A stretch of DNA of 18,248 nucleotides from JAWLCG01 sp041687295 (GTDB lineage Bacteria > Planctomycetota > Phycisphaerae > SM23-33 > FEN-1343). Position numbers and translations under genes: made by a program. Of the stretch, positions 12,770 through 18,248 are shown one piece after another. The notes under the pieces are model-generated. The model saw only the letters and a program-made list of their open reading frames with translations, was not told where the DNA came from and ran no database searches. Each line of letters opens with the position of its first letter. Within the stretch, counting starts at the first letter, position 1. The stretch is from positions 1 to 18,248 of the forward strand of contig JAWLCG010000055.1 in NCBI GenBank assembly GCA_041687295.1. The letters are read 5' to 3'.

Positions 12770-13681
12770 TCACATCCGCCGCCGAATCAGGACCAGGCCA
12801 ACCCCCAGTAGGGCCAGCGAGGCCGGCTCGGGCACAGCGGCAAACTGCCCCAGCGTAACGGCATTGTCGCTGCCGCCACCGACGAATAGGATCTGACGGA
12901 TTCGGTACTCCCCCTCGTCGGGAATGGTGAAGGAGAAAGCGTCCGGGGCCTCGAACGTAGTCCAGTAGACCGGAACCCATCCCTCCTCCCCCCACAGAAG
13001 GGTCCGTTTCTCCTCGACCACATAGTAATAGAGGAGTTCCGAGAACGGGCCGTTCTTGAGCCCGTCATCACTGAGCGTCAACTCCTGCCCAACCTGGGTC
13101 TCCAGCAGACCGTCATCATCCCCGTCGCCCAGGCCGTTGATCAGCGTGATCCCGTGCTCGGTGATGGTGCCCGTGAACAGGGCGGGCACGCCCGGAGCGG
13201 CGCGGCAGAAAGATTTGCCCGTGAATTGGCCGGCTGCATTGCCGCTCAACGTCAGACGGGCCAGGACATAGGTCCCCGGCCCGCAGTCGCCCGGAGAGAA
13301 CCACGAGACCCCGATCTCCTGGTCCGTCATCGTCGGCGTGTCGGCCAGCGACGCGTCACCGAATGGATTGGGGTTCGGGAACCCCGCCGGGCAGGTTACG
13401 AAGGTGTCCCACTCCAGCGAGGGGAAGTACTGGAACAGGGCGGGACTCGGAGCCAGGGCAGTGCCCATCGGATCCTGGTAGAGCGTCCCGGTCGTCAACG
13501 CCAAATCCAGGCGCGAGTTCGTCCATCCCGAATCGGAGTCGATGAGAAGGTCGTAAGTGCGGTAGCCCGAGAACCCACAGACCACAGGCGATACCGACAT
13601 AGTGACGTCCGCCCCCGCCAGAGGCACGCCCAGGAACACTACGGCCATTACCATTACCATGGCTATTGCAGATCTGCTCAT
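12770..13681 (-). CDS. PEP-CTERM sorting domain protein, internal start within the fused frame
   Basis: Read from ATG 13681, this is a 303-residue secreted precursor: signal peptide MSRSAIAMVMVMAVVFLGVPLAGA, an extracellular region without a domain I recognise, and a PEP-CTERM tail VPEPASLALLGVG ending RRRM. AGAGGAG (13696-13690), eight bases before the ATG, is a strong ribosome-binding site and argues that this protein is translated independently, whatever happens to the upstream peptidase part. The same GAGGAG type precedes the PEP-CTERM genes at 3155 and 4093. The acidic stretch GDGDDDGLLETQ could bind calcium. The hairpin at 12711-12743 lies just past its stop. It is not an obvious paralogue of the two 240-residue proteins. 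Confidence 0.8.
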   Translation of the reverse strand: MSRSAIAMVMVMAVVFLGVPLAGADVTMSVSPVVCGFSGYRTYDLLIDSDSGWTNSRLDLALTTGTLYQDPMGTALAPSPALFQYFPSLEWDTFVTCPAGFPNPNPFGDASLADTPTMTDQEIGVSWFSPGDCGPGTYVLARLTLSGNAAGQFTGKSFCRAAPGVPALFTGTITEHGITLINGLGDGDDDGLLETQVGQELTLSDDGLKNGPFSELLYYYVVEEKRTLLWGEEGWVPVYWTTFEAPDAFSFTIPDEGEYRIRQILFVGGGSDNAVTLGQFAAVPEPASLALLGVGLVLIRRRM

Positions 13682-14887
13682 CTTTCGCGCTCCTCTGAAT
13701 AACTCGTAACCCCAACGTCGCCCGGCAGACACAAGGATGCCTGCGATCATGAGACCCACCACAGTGGGCTCCGGAACAGGCGCAGAAACACCCGCACCCC
13801 AGTGGTTCAGAAGCAGGTTCAGATCACGGTCGTCGACCGCACAGTCGCCGGTAAAGTCCCCATCTCCCCAAAGCCCCTGTTGCGCCCAGTGCGACAGGAC
13901 AATGGACAGGTCCGCGTCGTCCACTCCCCCGTCAAGGTTGGCATCGCCCTTCAGCCAGCCCTCCACGTCCACCAGATACCCACATGTAACCCTCCAGTCC
14001 TGGTAGTAGGGACTGGTCCCAGCACCACTCTTCTGAGGCAGGAACGGCCACCACTCAACCCCGTTGCCGTCAATTACGGGCGGAACTCCTCCCGGTGCTG
14101 CTGCGCTGTACCAACTGGCATTCGCCGTTCCATTTACCCATGTATCCATAACGGCGAACCCGCCGACGGTGACATTCTGGGTTTCGCCCACGTAACACAC
14201 ATCAAACATCTCGTCCTGATAGCCATAGGCAAGGACATAGTGCCCGCCGGGCCCGCCCATCGCCAGCAGCACCGGCCGCTCTGCATCAATCTCCGCCTTG
14301 AGTGTATTGTAGTCGAAGGTCCCGCTGGAAAGCCCCGAAACAAAGTCGTGTGTAACAGCGGGGGCATATCCTTCGTTTTGCAGTGTCCCCGGATCGTCCC
14401 ACAGGAAGTAGTCGGGGAGGCGGTTCGCCATGCTCAACCCAGATGTAATCCCCGCTTTCGCCCGCAAGTGGTCCGCAATACAGTCAGGGCTCTGTGCGTG
14501 GTCCGGATAGGTCGTCCCGGACTCCCAAGTGCCAATGAGGTTGGGGGTAGTGGGCATGCCCTGCTCCACCCCCGAGATAATGTGGGCATTGCTGGCCACC
14601 ATACGCCTTGTGCCGTTCGTCCCTGCGTTCGGCAAGCTGTCGATGCCCCACCACACAGAGGCATCTCCCGAGTCTCCATATCCGGTGTATAGATTCCCCC
14701 AATAGTAATCATTATCCTGCCGCCCGTCCCAGTACCCGACAAGCATGCCTGCGGCGGTGGGCCCGCACCCTGCCCACCAGCGATATTCAGGAACCCCTTG
14801 AATTACATTGCTGTCGGGATATGCGACACCTGCAACAACTCCGATGACTGCCAAAACCACCACTTCCACCCAACAGGCTTTCCCCAT
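12770..14887 (-). CDS. C39-like cysteine peptidase/dockerin-like/PEP-CTERM precursor reading into a second PEP-CTERM protein
   Basis: One 705-codon open frame encodes two complete precursors. Part 1 (residues 1-402): signal peptide (1-22), a papain-fold C39-type domain with GCGPTAAG (C41), GGHYVLAYGY (H216) and VMDTW (D248) as a plausible Cys-His-Asp set, a dockerin-like pair of GDANLDG and GDGDFTGD repeats each followed by a helix (312-364), and a PEP-CTERM tail VPEPTVVGLMIAG...GRR (371-391). No stop codon follows: ten residues after W392 (GYELFRGARK), the frame enters part 2 (403-705), with its own signal peptide and tail. Part 2 has its own ribosome-binding site and start (see 12770-13681). 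Either a stop codon has been lost or a frameshift or sequencing error hides it. Base composition is lower in GC than the neighbours. A secreted, surface-sorted peptidase is inferred. Confidence 0.8.
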   Translation of the reverse strand: MGKACWVEVVVLAVIGVVAGVAYPDSNVIQGVPEYRWWAGCGPTAAGMLVGYWDGRQDNDYYWGNLYTGYGDSGDASVWWGIDSLPNAGTNGTRRMVASNAHIISGVEQGMPTTPNLIGTWESGTTYPDHAQSPDCIADHLRAKAGITSGLSMANRLPDYFLWDDPGTLQNEGYAPAVTHDFVSGLSSGTFDYNTLKAEIDAERPVLLAMGGPGGHYVLAYGYQDEMFDVCYVGETQNVTVGGFAVMDTWVNGTANASWYSAAAPGGVPPVIDGNGVEWWPFLPQKSGAGTSPYYQDWRVTCGYLVDVEGWLKGDANLDGGVDDADLSIVLSHWAQQGLWGDGDFTGDCAVDDRDLNLLLNHWGAGVSAPVPEPTVVGLMIAGILVSAGRRWGYELFRGARKMSRSAIAMVMVMAVVFLGVPLAGADVTMSVSPVVCGFSGYRTYDLLIDSDSGWTNSRLDLALTTGTLYQDPMGTALAPSPALFQYFPSLEWDTFVTCPAGFPNPNPFGDASLADTPTMTDQEIGVSWFSPGDCGPGTYVLARLTLSGNAAGQFTGKSFCRAAPGVPALFTGTITEHGITLINGLGDGDDDGLLETQVGQELTLSDDGLKNGPFSELLYYYVVEEKRTLLWGEEGWVPVYWTTFEAPDAFSFTIPDEGEYRIRQILFVGGGSDNAVTLGQFAAVPEPASLALLGVGLVLIRRRM

Positions 14888-15086
14888 TCGGCACTTCCCT
14901 TTTTAGAAGAGGATCCCCACGACCCCCAAGCTCCCTACTCCGGGAGCCATCCGGGGTTACCATTTAACGATAGACGAGACGCCCCTCCAATGATGTAGCG
15001 TCTGGGGGCAGCCCGCTATCACAGACATCTAGAAGCCTTTGGTGATTCTCGCATATCCCTCCAGCTTGTCAATACAGTGCGCAGGG

Positions 15087-15191
15087 CAACTTGCCGGCCT
15101 GCTCGAGCTGCGGGCCGTCAACCACCGCCTGGCCACCGAAATCCTCCGCCGCCGCCAGATCGCCGACAACCCCGAAACCTCCACCGCCTGA
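15087..15191 (+). pseudogene. Remnant 3' end of an antiporter gene
   Basis: Reads in frame as QLAGLLELRAVNHRLATEIL, continues RRRQIADNPETSTA and stops, matching the last 34 residues of the antiporter at 12664 (there KLAGLLEL...ADSPESPSA). Homology stops abruptly upstream at about 15090. There is no start codon or upstream domain, so it is a fragment, 130 bases before the histidine kinase start. Confidence 0.9.
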
Positions 15192-15210
15192 GCCCCCGAC
15201 CCCGCCCGCG
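15093..15210 (+). repeat. Right copy of the direct repeat bracketing the low-GC block
   Basis: Partner of 12566-12677. The gap-free part (15093-15197) is about 94% identical, all changes lying in the last third; the trailing segment has an extra ACCCCG. The sequence 14888-15092 before it holds no gene; it is the 5' side of the minus-strand peptidase gene and AT-richer DNA. Confidence 0.92.
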
Positions 15211-15231
15211 CAATCGATGCGCAATACGGCA

Positions 15232-15260
15232 TTGGCCCGACGCCGAATCGGTGCTACAAT
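15232..15260 (+). promoter_or_regulatory. Putative sigma-70-type promoter of the histidine kinase
   Basis: TTGGCC (15232-15237), 17 bases, TACAAT (15255-15260). Transcription would begin near 15267, downstream of the first possible start codon (TTG 15264), which supports the GTG start at 15321. Confidence 0.6.
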
Positions 15261-15320
15261 GGCTTGACCGATCAGGGCTTGGGCATTTCGTTCGTCGTGG
15301 GCGCGTGGAAGGGGTCAGCC

Positions 15321-16430
15321 GTGAGGACCATCGACCGATACGGCATGTGGATCTCGCTGATCGTGGCCGACCTCATCGCCGCGGCCATGATGGTCTATCG
15401 CCCCATCGCCGACGCGGGGTTCATGCTGCTGTTCGTGCCGCTGCTGTGGGCGTGCTTCCTGGCCCGGCCGCGATACTTGTGGCTGATGGCGCTGCTGGTC
15501 TCGCTGAGCCGCTTCGGCCTGGAGTACATCCGCCTGGCCAGCCGGGAAGGCCCGCTGGACGTGACACGGCTGATCGTCTCGCCGCTGTCGGTCGTGCCGC
15601 TCTACCTGGCGCTGGTGGTGGGGTTCCTGTGGTACCGGCGGCGCGAACGGCTGCTCCGCGAGCAGCTGGTCGCCCGCGAGCGGACGCAGGCCATGAGCCA
15701 GTTCATCGGCGGGCTGGCCCACGACCTCAACAACATCCTCAGCGTCATCATGGGCACCGCCCACCTGCTGCACGCCGACGGCGAGTCCAGCGACTCGGCC
15801 AAGGCCGACGCCCAGACCATCACCGACGCCGCCCAGCGCGGCTCGACACTCATCCGCCGCATGCTCCAGCAGCGGCCCGATCGGCCCCACAAGGAGCCCA
15901 CCGACCTCAACAGCCTCGCCGCCGAGGCCATCCGCTACGTCAAGCCCGCCCTGGGACCCGAGGTCGAGCTGAACGTCGAGGCTGGGCCCGACCCGCTGCC
16001 GGTGCTCGCCAACGCCCTGGAGATCTACCAGGTCATCCTGAACCTCTGCATCAACGCCGCCGACGCCATGAGCCACCGCGGCACCATCCGCCTGACCAGC
16101 CGGCGCGAGGACCTGCCCCTCGGCCGGGCACGCGAGCATGGCGTCCAGCCAGGCCCCTTCGCCGTCCTGGAGGTCATCGACACCGGCACCGGCATGGCCC
16201 CCCGAGTGCTCAGCCGGGTCTTCGAGCCCTTCTTCACCACCAAGGGCCCCCAGCAGGGCTCGGGCCTGGGCCTGGTCGTCGTCAAGAGCGTCGTGGAAGA
16301 TCACGGCGGCTTCATCGAGTTCGACTCCACCGTCGGCAAAGGCACCACCGCCCGCCTCTGGCTGCCCCTGCGACCCGAGCCCGCCGCCGGCGCCAGCCCC
16401 ACCGCCTCCGACTCCGCCCTGGCCCGATAG
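15321..16430 (+). CDS. Membrane sensor histidine kinase
   Basis: A 369-residue kinase. Three or four hydrophobic segments (about 9-26, 34-47, 52-65, 87-105) form an N-terminal membrane sensor without a sizeable periplasmic loop. A short basic linker leads to the H-box FIGGLAHDLNNILSVIMG with H134. The ATP domain has N-box NLCINAADAM (240-249), G1 DTGTGM (286-291), F-box FEPFFTT (300-306) and G2 GSGLGL (312-317). The His-Asp-Leu-Asn-Asn H-box is typical of NtrB-like (HPK4) kinases. GTG 15321 is chosen because AAGGGG lies six bases upstream and the promoter excludes the earlier TTG. No response regulator is adjacent, so its partner is elsewhere. Before insertion of the block to its left, the gene probably followed the antiporter directly. 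Confidence 0.92.
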   Translation: MRTIDRYGMWISLIVADLIAAAMMVYRPIADAGFMLLFVPLLWACFLARPRYLWLMALLVSLSRFGLEYIRLASREGPLDVTRLIVSPLSVVPLYLALVVGFLWYRRRERLLREQLVARERTQAMSQFIGGLAHDLNNILSVIMGTAHLLHADGESSDSAKADAQTITDAAQRGSTLIRRMLQQRPDRPHKEPTDLNSLAAEAIRYVKPALGPEVELNVEAGPDPLPVLANALEIYQVILNLCINAADAMSHRGTIRLTSRREDLPLGRAREHGVQPGPFAVLEVIDTGTGMAPRVLSRVFEPFFTTKGPQQGSGLGLVVVKSVVEDHGGFIEFDSTVGKGTTARLWLPLRPEPAAGASPTASDSALAR

Positions 16431-16460
16431 GGCCACGGTCGCCCCCCCGCCGGCCGAATT

Positions 16461-16503
16461 GGGTTCGTTTCACCAGAACCCGTTAGGCTGGGGCGCAGCC
16501 CTA
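16461..16503. terminator. Two hairpins after the histidine kinase
   Basis: GGGTTC (16461-16466)/GAACCC (16476-16481) with a 9-nt loop, then TAGGCTG (16484-16490)/CAGCCCTA (16496-16503) with a 5-nt loop and one bulge. They start 31 bases after the stop codon; there is no T-run, so terminator or palindromic repeat remain alternatives. Confidence 0.4.
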
Positions 16504-16541
16504 CCTTCTCCGCCGATGCCAATCTGGCAGTCCCGTGTCCC

Positions 16542-16580
16542 GATTTGTCGGCGATCCTGCCAGTTCTACAGATTTGTCGG
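16542..16580 (+). promoter_or_regulatory. Candidate upstream activator sites for hsp20
   Basis: GATTTGTCGG occurs at 16542-16551 and again at 16571-16580, 29 bases apart, about 65-100 bases upstream of the sigma-54 promoter. The first copy forms CCGA-TTTG-TCGG. The distance suits an enhancer-binding protein, but the assignment is inference. Confidence 0.3.
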
Positions 16581-16644
16581 GGGGCCTCTTCGCCCACGCG
16601 GGGCAAGTCTGTGGCCCTGCCTGACTTCCGCAGCCTCCTCATTC

Positions 16645-16660
16645 TGGCATGGCCTTTGCA
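16645..16660 (+). promoter_or_regulatory. Sigma-54 promoter of hsp20
   Basis: TGGCATG-GCCT-TTGCA: the -24 GG (16646-16647) and -12 GC (16658-16659) are separated by exactly 10 bases, and the site differs from TGGCACG-N4-TTGCA at one position. The transcription start would be near 16671, about 100 bases before the hsp20 ATG. Confidence 0.65.
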
Positions 16661-16769
16661 CTTCTCCAGCATGAGTGGACCGGGCGCTGCCCGGAGACCT
16701 CTGGGGCGTCCGGTGACGGGTTCAGGGCCCGATCGGGGCCCGCAGGAAACATCAGGGAGGTGAGTCTCC

Positions 16770-17225
16770 ATGGTGGACATCATCAAACGTAGCGGTGGCA
16801 CGACGCACCCGCTGAGTCGGCTTCAGGATGAGATGACCGACCTGTTCGGGCGGTTCTTCGGGACGGAGTGGCCCTTCCTCGAACGGGGCCAGGGCACAGG
16901 CTGGTGGCCGGCGATGGACGTGGCCGAGAGCGACCAGGCCATCACCGTCTCGGCCGAGTTGCCCGGGCTCAAGGCCGAGGATGTCGACATCTCGGTGCAC
17001 GGCAACGTCCTGACCATCAGCGGGGAGAAGAAGGACTCCTCCGAGCAGCGCGAGGGCGACCGCTACCACGTCGAACGACGGTACGGCTCGTTCCAGCGGC
17101 GCCTGCAGCTGCCCGCTGACGTGGACGTCGAGAGGATCCAGGCCGAGTGCCGCGACGGCGTGCTGACCGTCACGCTGCCCAAGACCGAGCAGGCCAAGCC
17201 CCGGCGGATCGACGTCAAGTCGTAA
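16770..17225 (+). CDS. hsp20: Hsp20/alpha-crystallin family small heat-shock protein
   Basis: A 151-residue ATP-independent holdase that binds unfolding proteins in the cytoplasm. The alpha-crystallin domain spans about residues 47-137, with PAMDVAESDQAITVSAELPG, the ERRYGSFQRRLQLP segment (102-115) and the conserved AECRDGVLTVTLPK (125-138, Gly-Val-Leu motif). The C-terminal I-x-I/V anchor is IDV (147-149). The N-terminal arm is short, as in the bacterial class A type proteins. GGGAGGTGAG (16753-16762) is a strong ribosome-binding site. The gene is monocistronic and is preceded by a near-consensus sigma-54 promoter (16645-16660); no CIRCE element was seen. Confidence 0.95.
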   Translation: MVDIIKRSGGTTHPLSRLQDEMTDLFGRFFGTEWPFLERGQGTGWWPAMDVAESDQAITVSAELPGLKAEDVDISVHGNVLTISGEKKDSSEQREGDRYHVERRYGSFQRRLQLPADVDVERIQAECRDGVLTVTLPKTEQAKPRRIDVKS

Positions 17226-17229
17226 CCGC

Positions 17230-17249
17230 GCCGGGCTCGGTGCCCCGGC
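17230..17249 (+). terminator. Short hairpin after hsp20
   Basis: GCCGGG (17230-17235)/CCCGGC (17244-17249) with an 8-nt loop, five bases after the stop codon; no T-run. Weak candidate. Confidence 0.35.
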
Positions 17250-17315
17250 TGGGGCTGGAGCGTTTGCCCATTGGGTGTATGGACAGGTTGTGTCCCGATA
17301 GGGGCGGCCCGGCGA

Positions 17316-17350
17316 GATGCCCACGGATGGCAATCCGTGGGCTTGGGTTG
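17316..17350. repeat. GATGCCCACGGA hairpin repeat, copy 2 of 2
   Basis: CCCACGGAT (17320-17328)/ATCCGTGGG (17333-17341), loop GGCA, followed by CTTGGGTTG. It matches 253-287 except for one swapped base pair. It lies in the gap between hsp20 and the next gene. Confidence 0.75.
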
Positions 17351-17494
17351 CCTACCGGGCTACCTGCAGGCGCTTTGGCGGAGGTCGGGGCACCGGGCTC
17401 GCTCGGGCAGGACTGGTGACGTAGAATGCAGCAGTGGACCCAGCGGCACGACGGGGGGGCCGATTGGCCGGTGATGCCGGCAAGGAGGATCCGC

Positions 17495-17788
17495 GTGTAT
17501 CGCAAGAGCACCAACGGCACGATCCGCTTCAGCCTCAAGGCCCCCCGGGGCACCCGCCGCGTCCAGTTGGCCGGCGACCTGACGGCGTGGCAGCCTGTGG
17601 ACATGGAACGCCGCCCCGGCGGGCGGTTCCTCATCGACCTGCCGGCCATCGCGGACCTCTGCGAGTACAAGTTCCTCATCGACGGCCAGTGGGCCCAGGA
17701 CCCCGACCACAGCGACTGGGCGTGCAACCCCTACGGCACGGTCAACTCCGTCGCCCGCCTGCGCGAGGCCGCCCTGGCCCGGCGGTAA
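17495..17788 (+). CDS. Stand-alone CBM48/AMPK-type glycogen-binding domain protein
   Basis: A 97-residue protein consisting of little more than one early-set carbohydrate-binding domain like those of AMPK beta subunits and the N-terminus of glycogen-branching enzymes. Family features are VQLAGDLTAW (W32), CEYKFLIDGQW (Y58, K59, W66), a following DP, and NPYGTVNSV near the end. No catalytic domain is present. GTG 17495 is chosen because AAGGAGG (17482-17488) lies six bases upstream; an in-frame ATG at 17426 would add 23 low-complexity residues and place that site inside the gene. Inference: it binds glycogen-like alpha-glucans or acts as a small regulatory subunit. It is cytoplasmic by lack of a signal peptide. 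Confidence 0.85.
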   Translation: MYRKSTNGTIRFSLKAPRGTRRVQLAGDLTAWQPVDMERRPGGRFLIDLPAIADLCEYKFLIDGQWAQDPDHSDWACNPYGTVNSVARLREAALARR

Positions 17789-17986
17789 CCCAACCCACTC
17801 GCCGCCACCGCCTTCAGGCCCCGCGCGTCCGGCTGTGCCGACACCCTCGATTGCCTCGCCCTGTCGCGCCGGCTGGCCCGTCGCGATCTGCGCGCCTACA
17901 GTTAGGAATGCGACCCCACGATGTACCCGCAGTACGGCAGTCGGCGCCGCTGGGCCCGGAGGGCCTGCGGCGCAGGAGGGTGTGCC

Positions 17987-18248
17987 ATGGATAGCGCGCG
18001 GCAGGACCGCGACCTGGTGGCGTCGGTGGTCTGGCGGCTGGTGCAGGATGAGGCGGTCGACTCGGCCGGCATCGAGGTGCACGCGACGGGCGGGCGGGTA
18101 ATCCTGATCGGCCAGGTGCCCACCGAGCGGGCCCGGCGGCGGGCGGAGGTGTTGGCCGTCGCGACGGCCGGCGTGGCGGGCGTGGAGAACCGGCTGGCCG
18201 TCCTGGCCCCGCAGACACCGGCCGAGATGGACGATGCGCAGGTGCAGG
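17987..18248 (+). CDS. BON domain protein, 3' truncated by the window
   Basis: At least 87 residues from ATG 17987; the frame is open at the window edge. AGGAGGG (17974-17980), six bases before the ATG, fixes the start. The visible part is a BON domain: DLVASVVWRLVQDEAVDSAG, then IEVHATGGRVILIGQVP, then ERARRRAEVLAVATAGVAGV and ENRLAVL, the alpha-beta-beta-alpha-beta pattern with the conserved Gly after the second strand. BON domains occur in OsmY and in secretins and channels and are linked to membrane binding or osmotic stress. No signal peptide is present, so this is a cytoplasmic member or a module of a larger protein. The 198 bases before it hold no gene. Confidence 0.85.
   Translation, partial: MDSARQDRDLVASVVWRLVQDEAVDSAGIEVHATGGRVILIGQVPTERARRRAEVLAVATAGVAGVENRLAVLAPQTPAEMDDAQVQ

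Noticed and set aside
12664..15092. Transposon or prophage carrying the block
   Set aside because: No transposase, integrase or terminal inverted repeats were found inside; only the direct repeat supports mobility, so it is reported as a finding and not annotated as a mobile element.
15264..15320. TTG start for the histidine kinase
   Set aside because: It falls upstream of the transcription start predicted from TACAAT at 15255-15260 and has no ribosome-binding site; GTG 15321 has AAGGGG.

Overview
The window looks like a chromosomal segment of a high-GC planctomycete, probably Phycisphaerae-like. The reasons are the base composition (about 70% GC in most genes by eye), four secreted precursors ending in VPEP-type PEP-CTERM sorting tails with a poly-Arg end, a dockerin-like Gly-Asp-x-Asn/Asp repeat, a CdsA with a non-canonical signature, and intergenic spaces packed with palindromic repeats. 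This is inference from gene content; no rRNA, tRNA or marker gene fixes the taxonomy.

Layout. 1-327: palindromic repeats. 328-2942 (minus): two translationally coupled M16 peptidase genes, one carrying the zinc site and the other the substrate-binding Arg/Tyr pair. 3046-4815 (plus): two paralogous 240-residue PEP-CTERM proteins, each with its own promoter, followed by a 173-bp tandem duplication that copied the 3' end of the second gene. 5153-6511 (minus): a clan GH-A type glycoside hydrolase. 6580-7535: palindromic elements around a hicA-hicB toxin-antitoxin pair (minus). 7538-9504 (minus): cdsA then phoH. 9505-10475: about 970 bases without a gene, dense in repeats. 10476-12664 (plus): a PTS EIIA-like protein overlapping a CBS-tailed cation:proton antiporter.

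12678-15092 is a visibly lower-GC block carrying, on the minus strand, a C39-like cysteine peptidase with dockerin-like and PEP-CTERM segments that reads without a stop codon into a second PEP-CTERM precursor. The block is bracketed by a ~105-bp direct repeat of the antiporter 3' end, which suggests insertion at the gene's 3' end with restoration of that end. 15321-16430 (plus): a membrane histidine kinase with no adjacent response regulator. 16645-17225: hsp20 behind a near-consensus sigma-54 promoter. 17495-17788: a stand-alone CBM48/AMPK-type glycogen-binding domain. 17987 to the edge: a BON-domain protein, truncated by the window.

How the genes relate: most are short independent units. 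The real operons are the M16 pair, hicAB, cdsA-phoH and EIIA-antiporter. The kinase, hsp20, antiporter, EIIA and BON protein give the right half an envelope/stress flavour. The most notable structures are the bracketed PEP-CTERM block, the stop-less double precursor, and a set of palindromic repeats in which paired substitutions keep each local hairpin intact.
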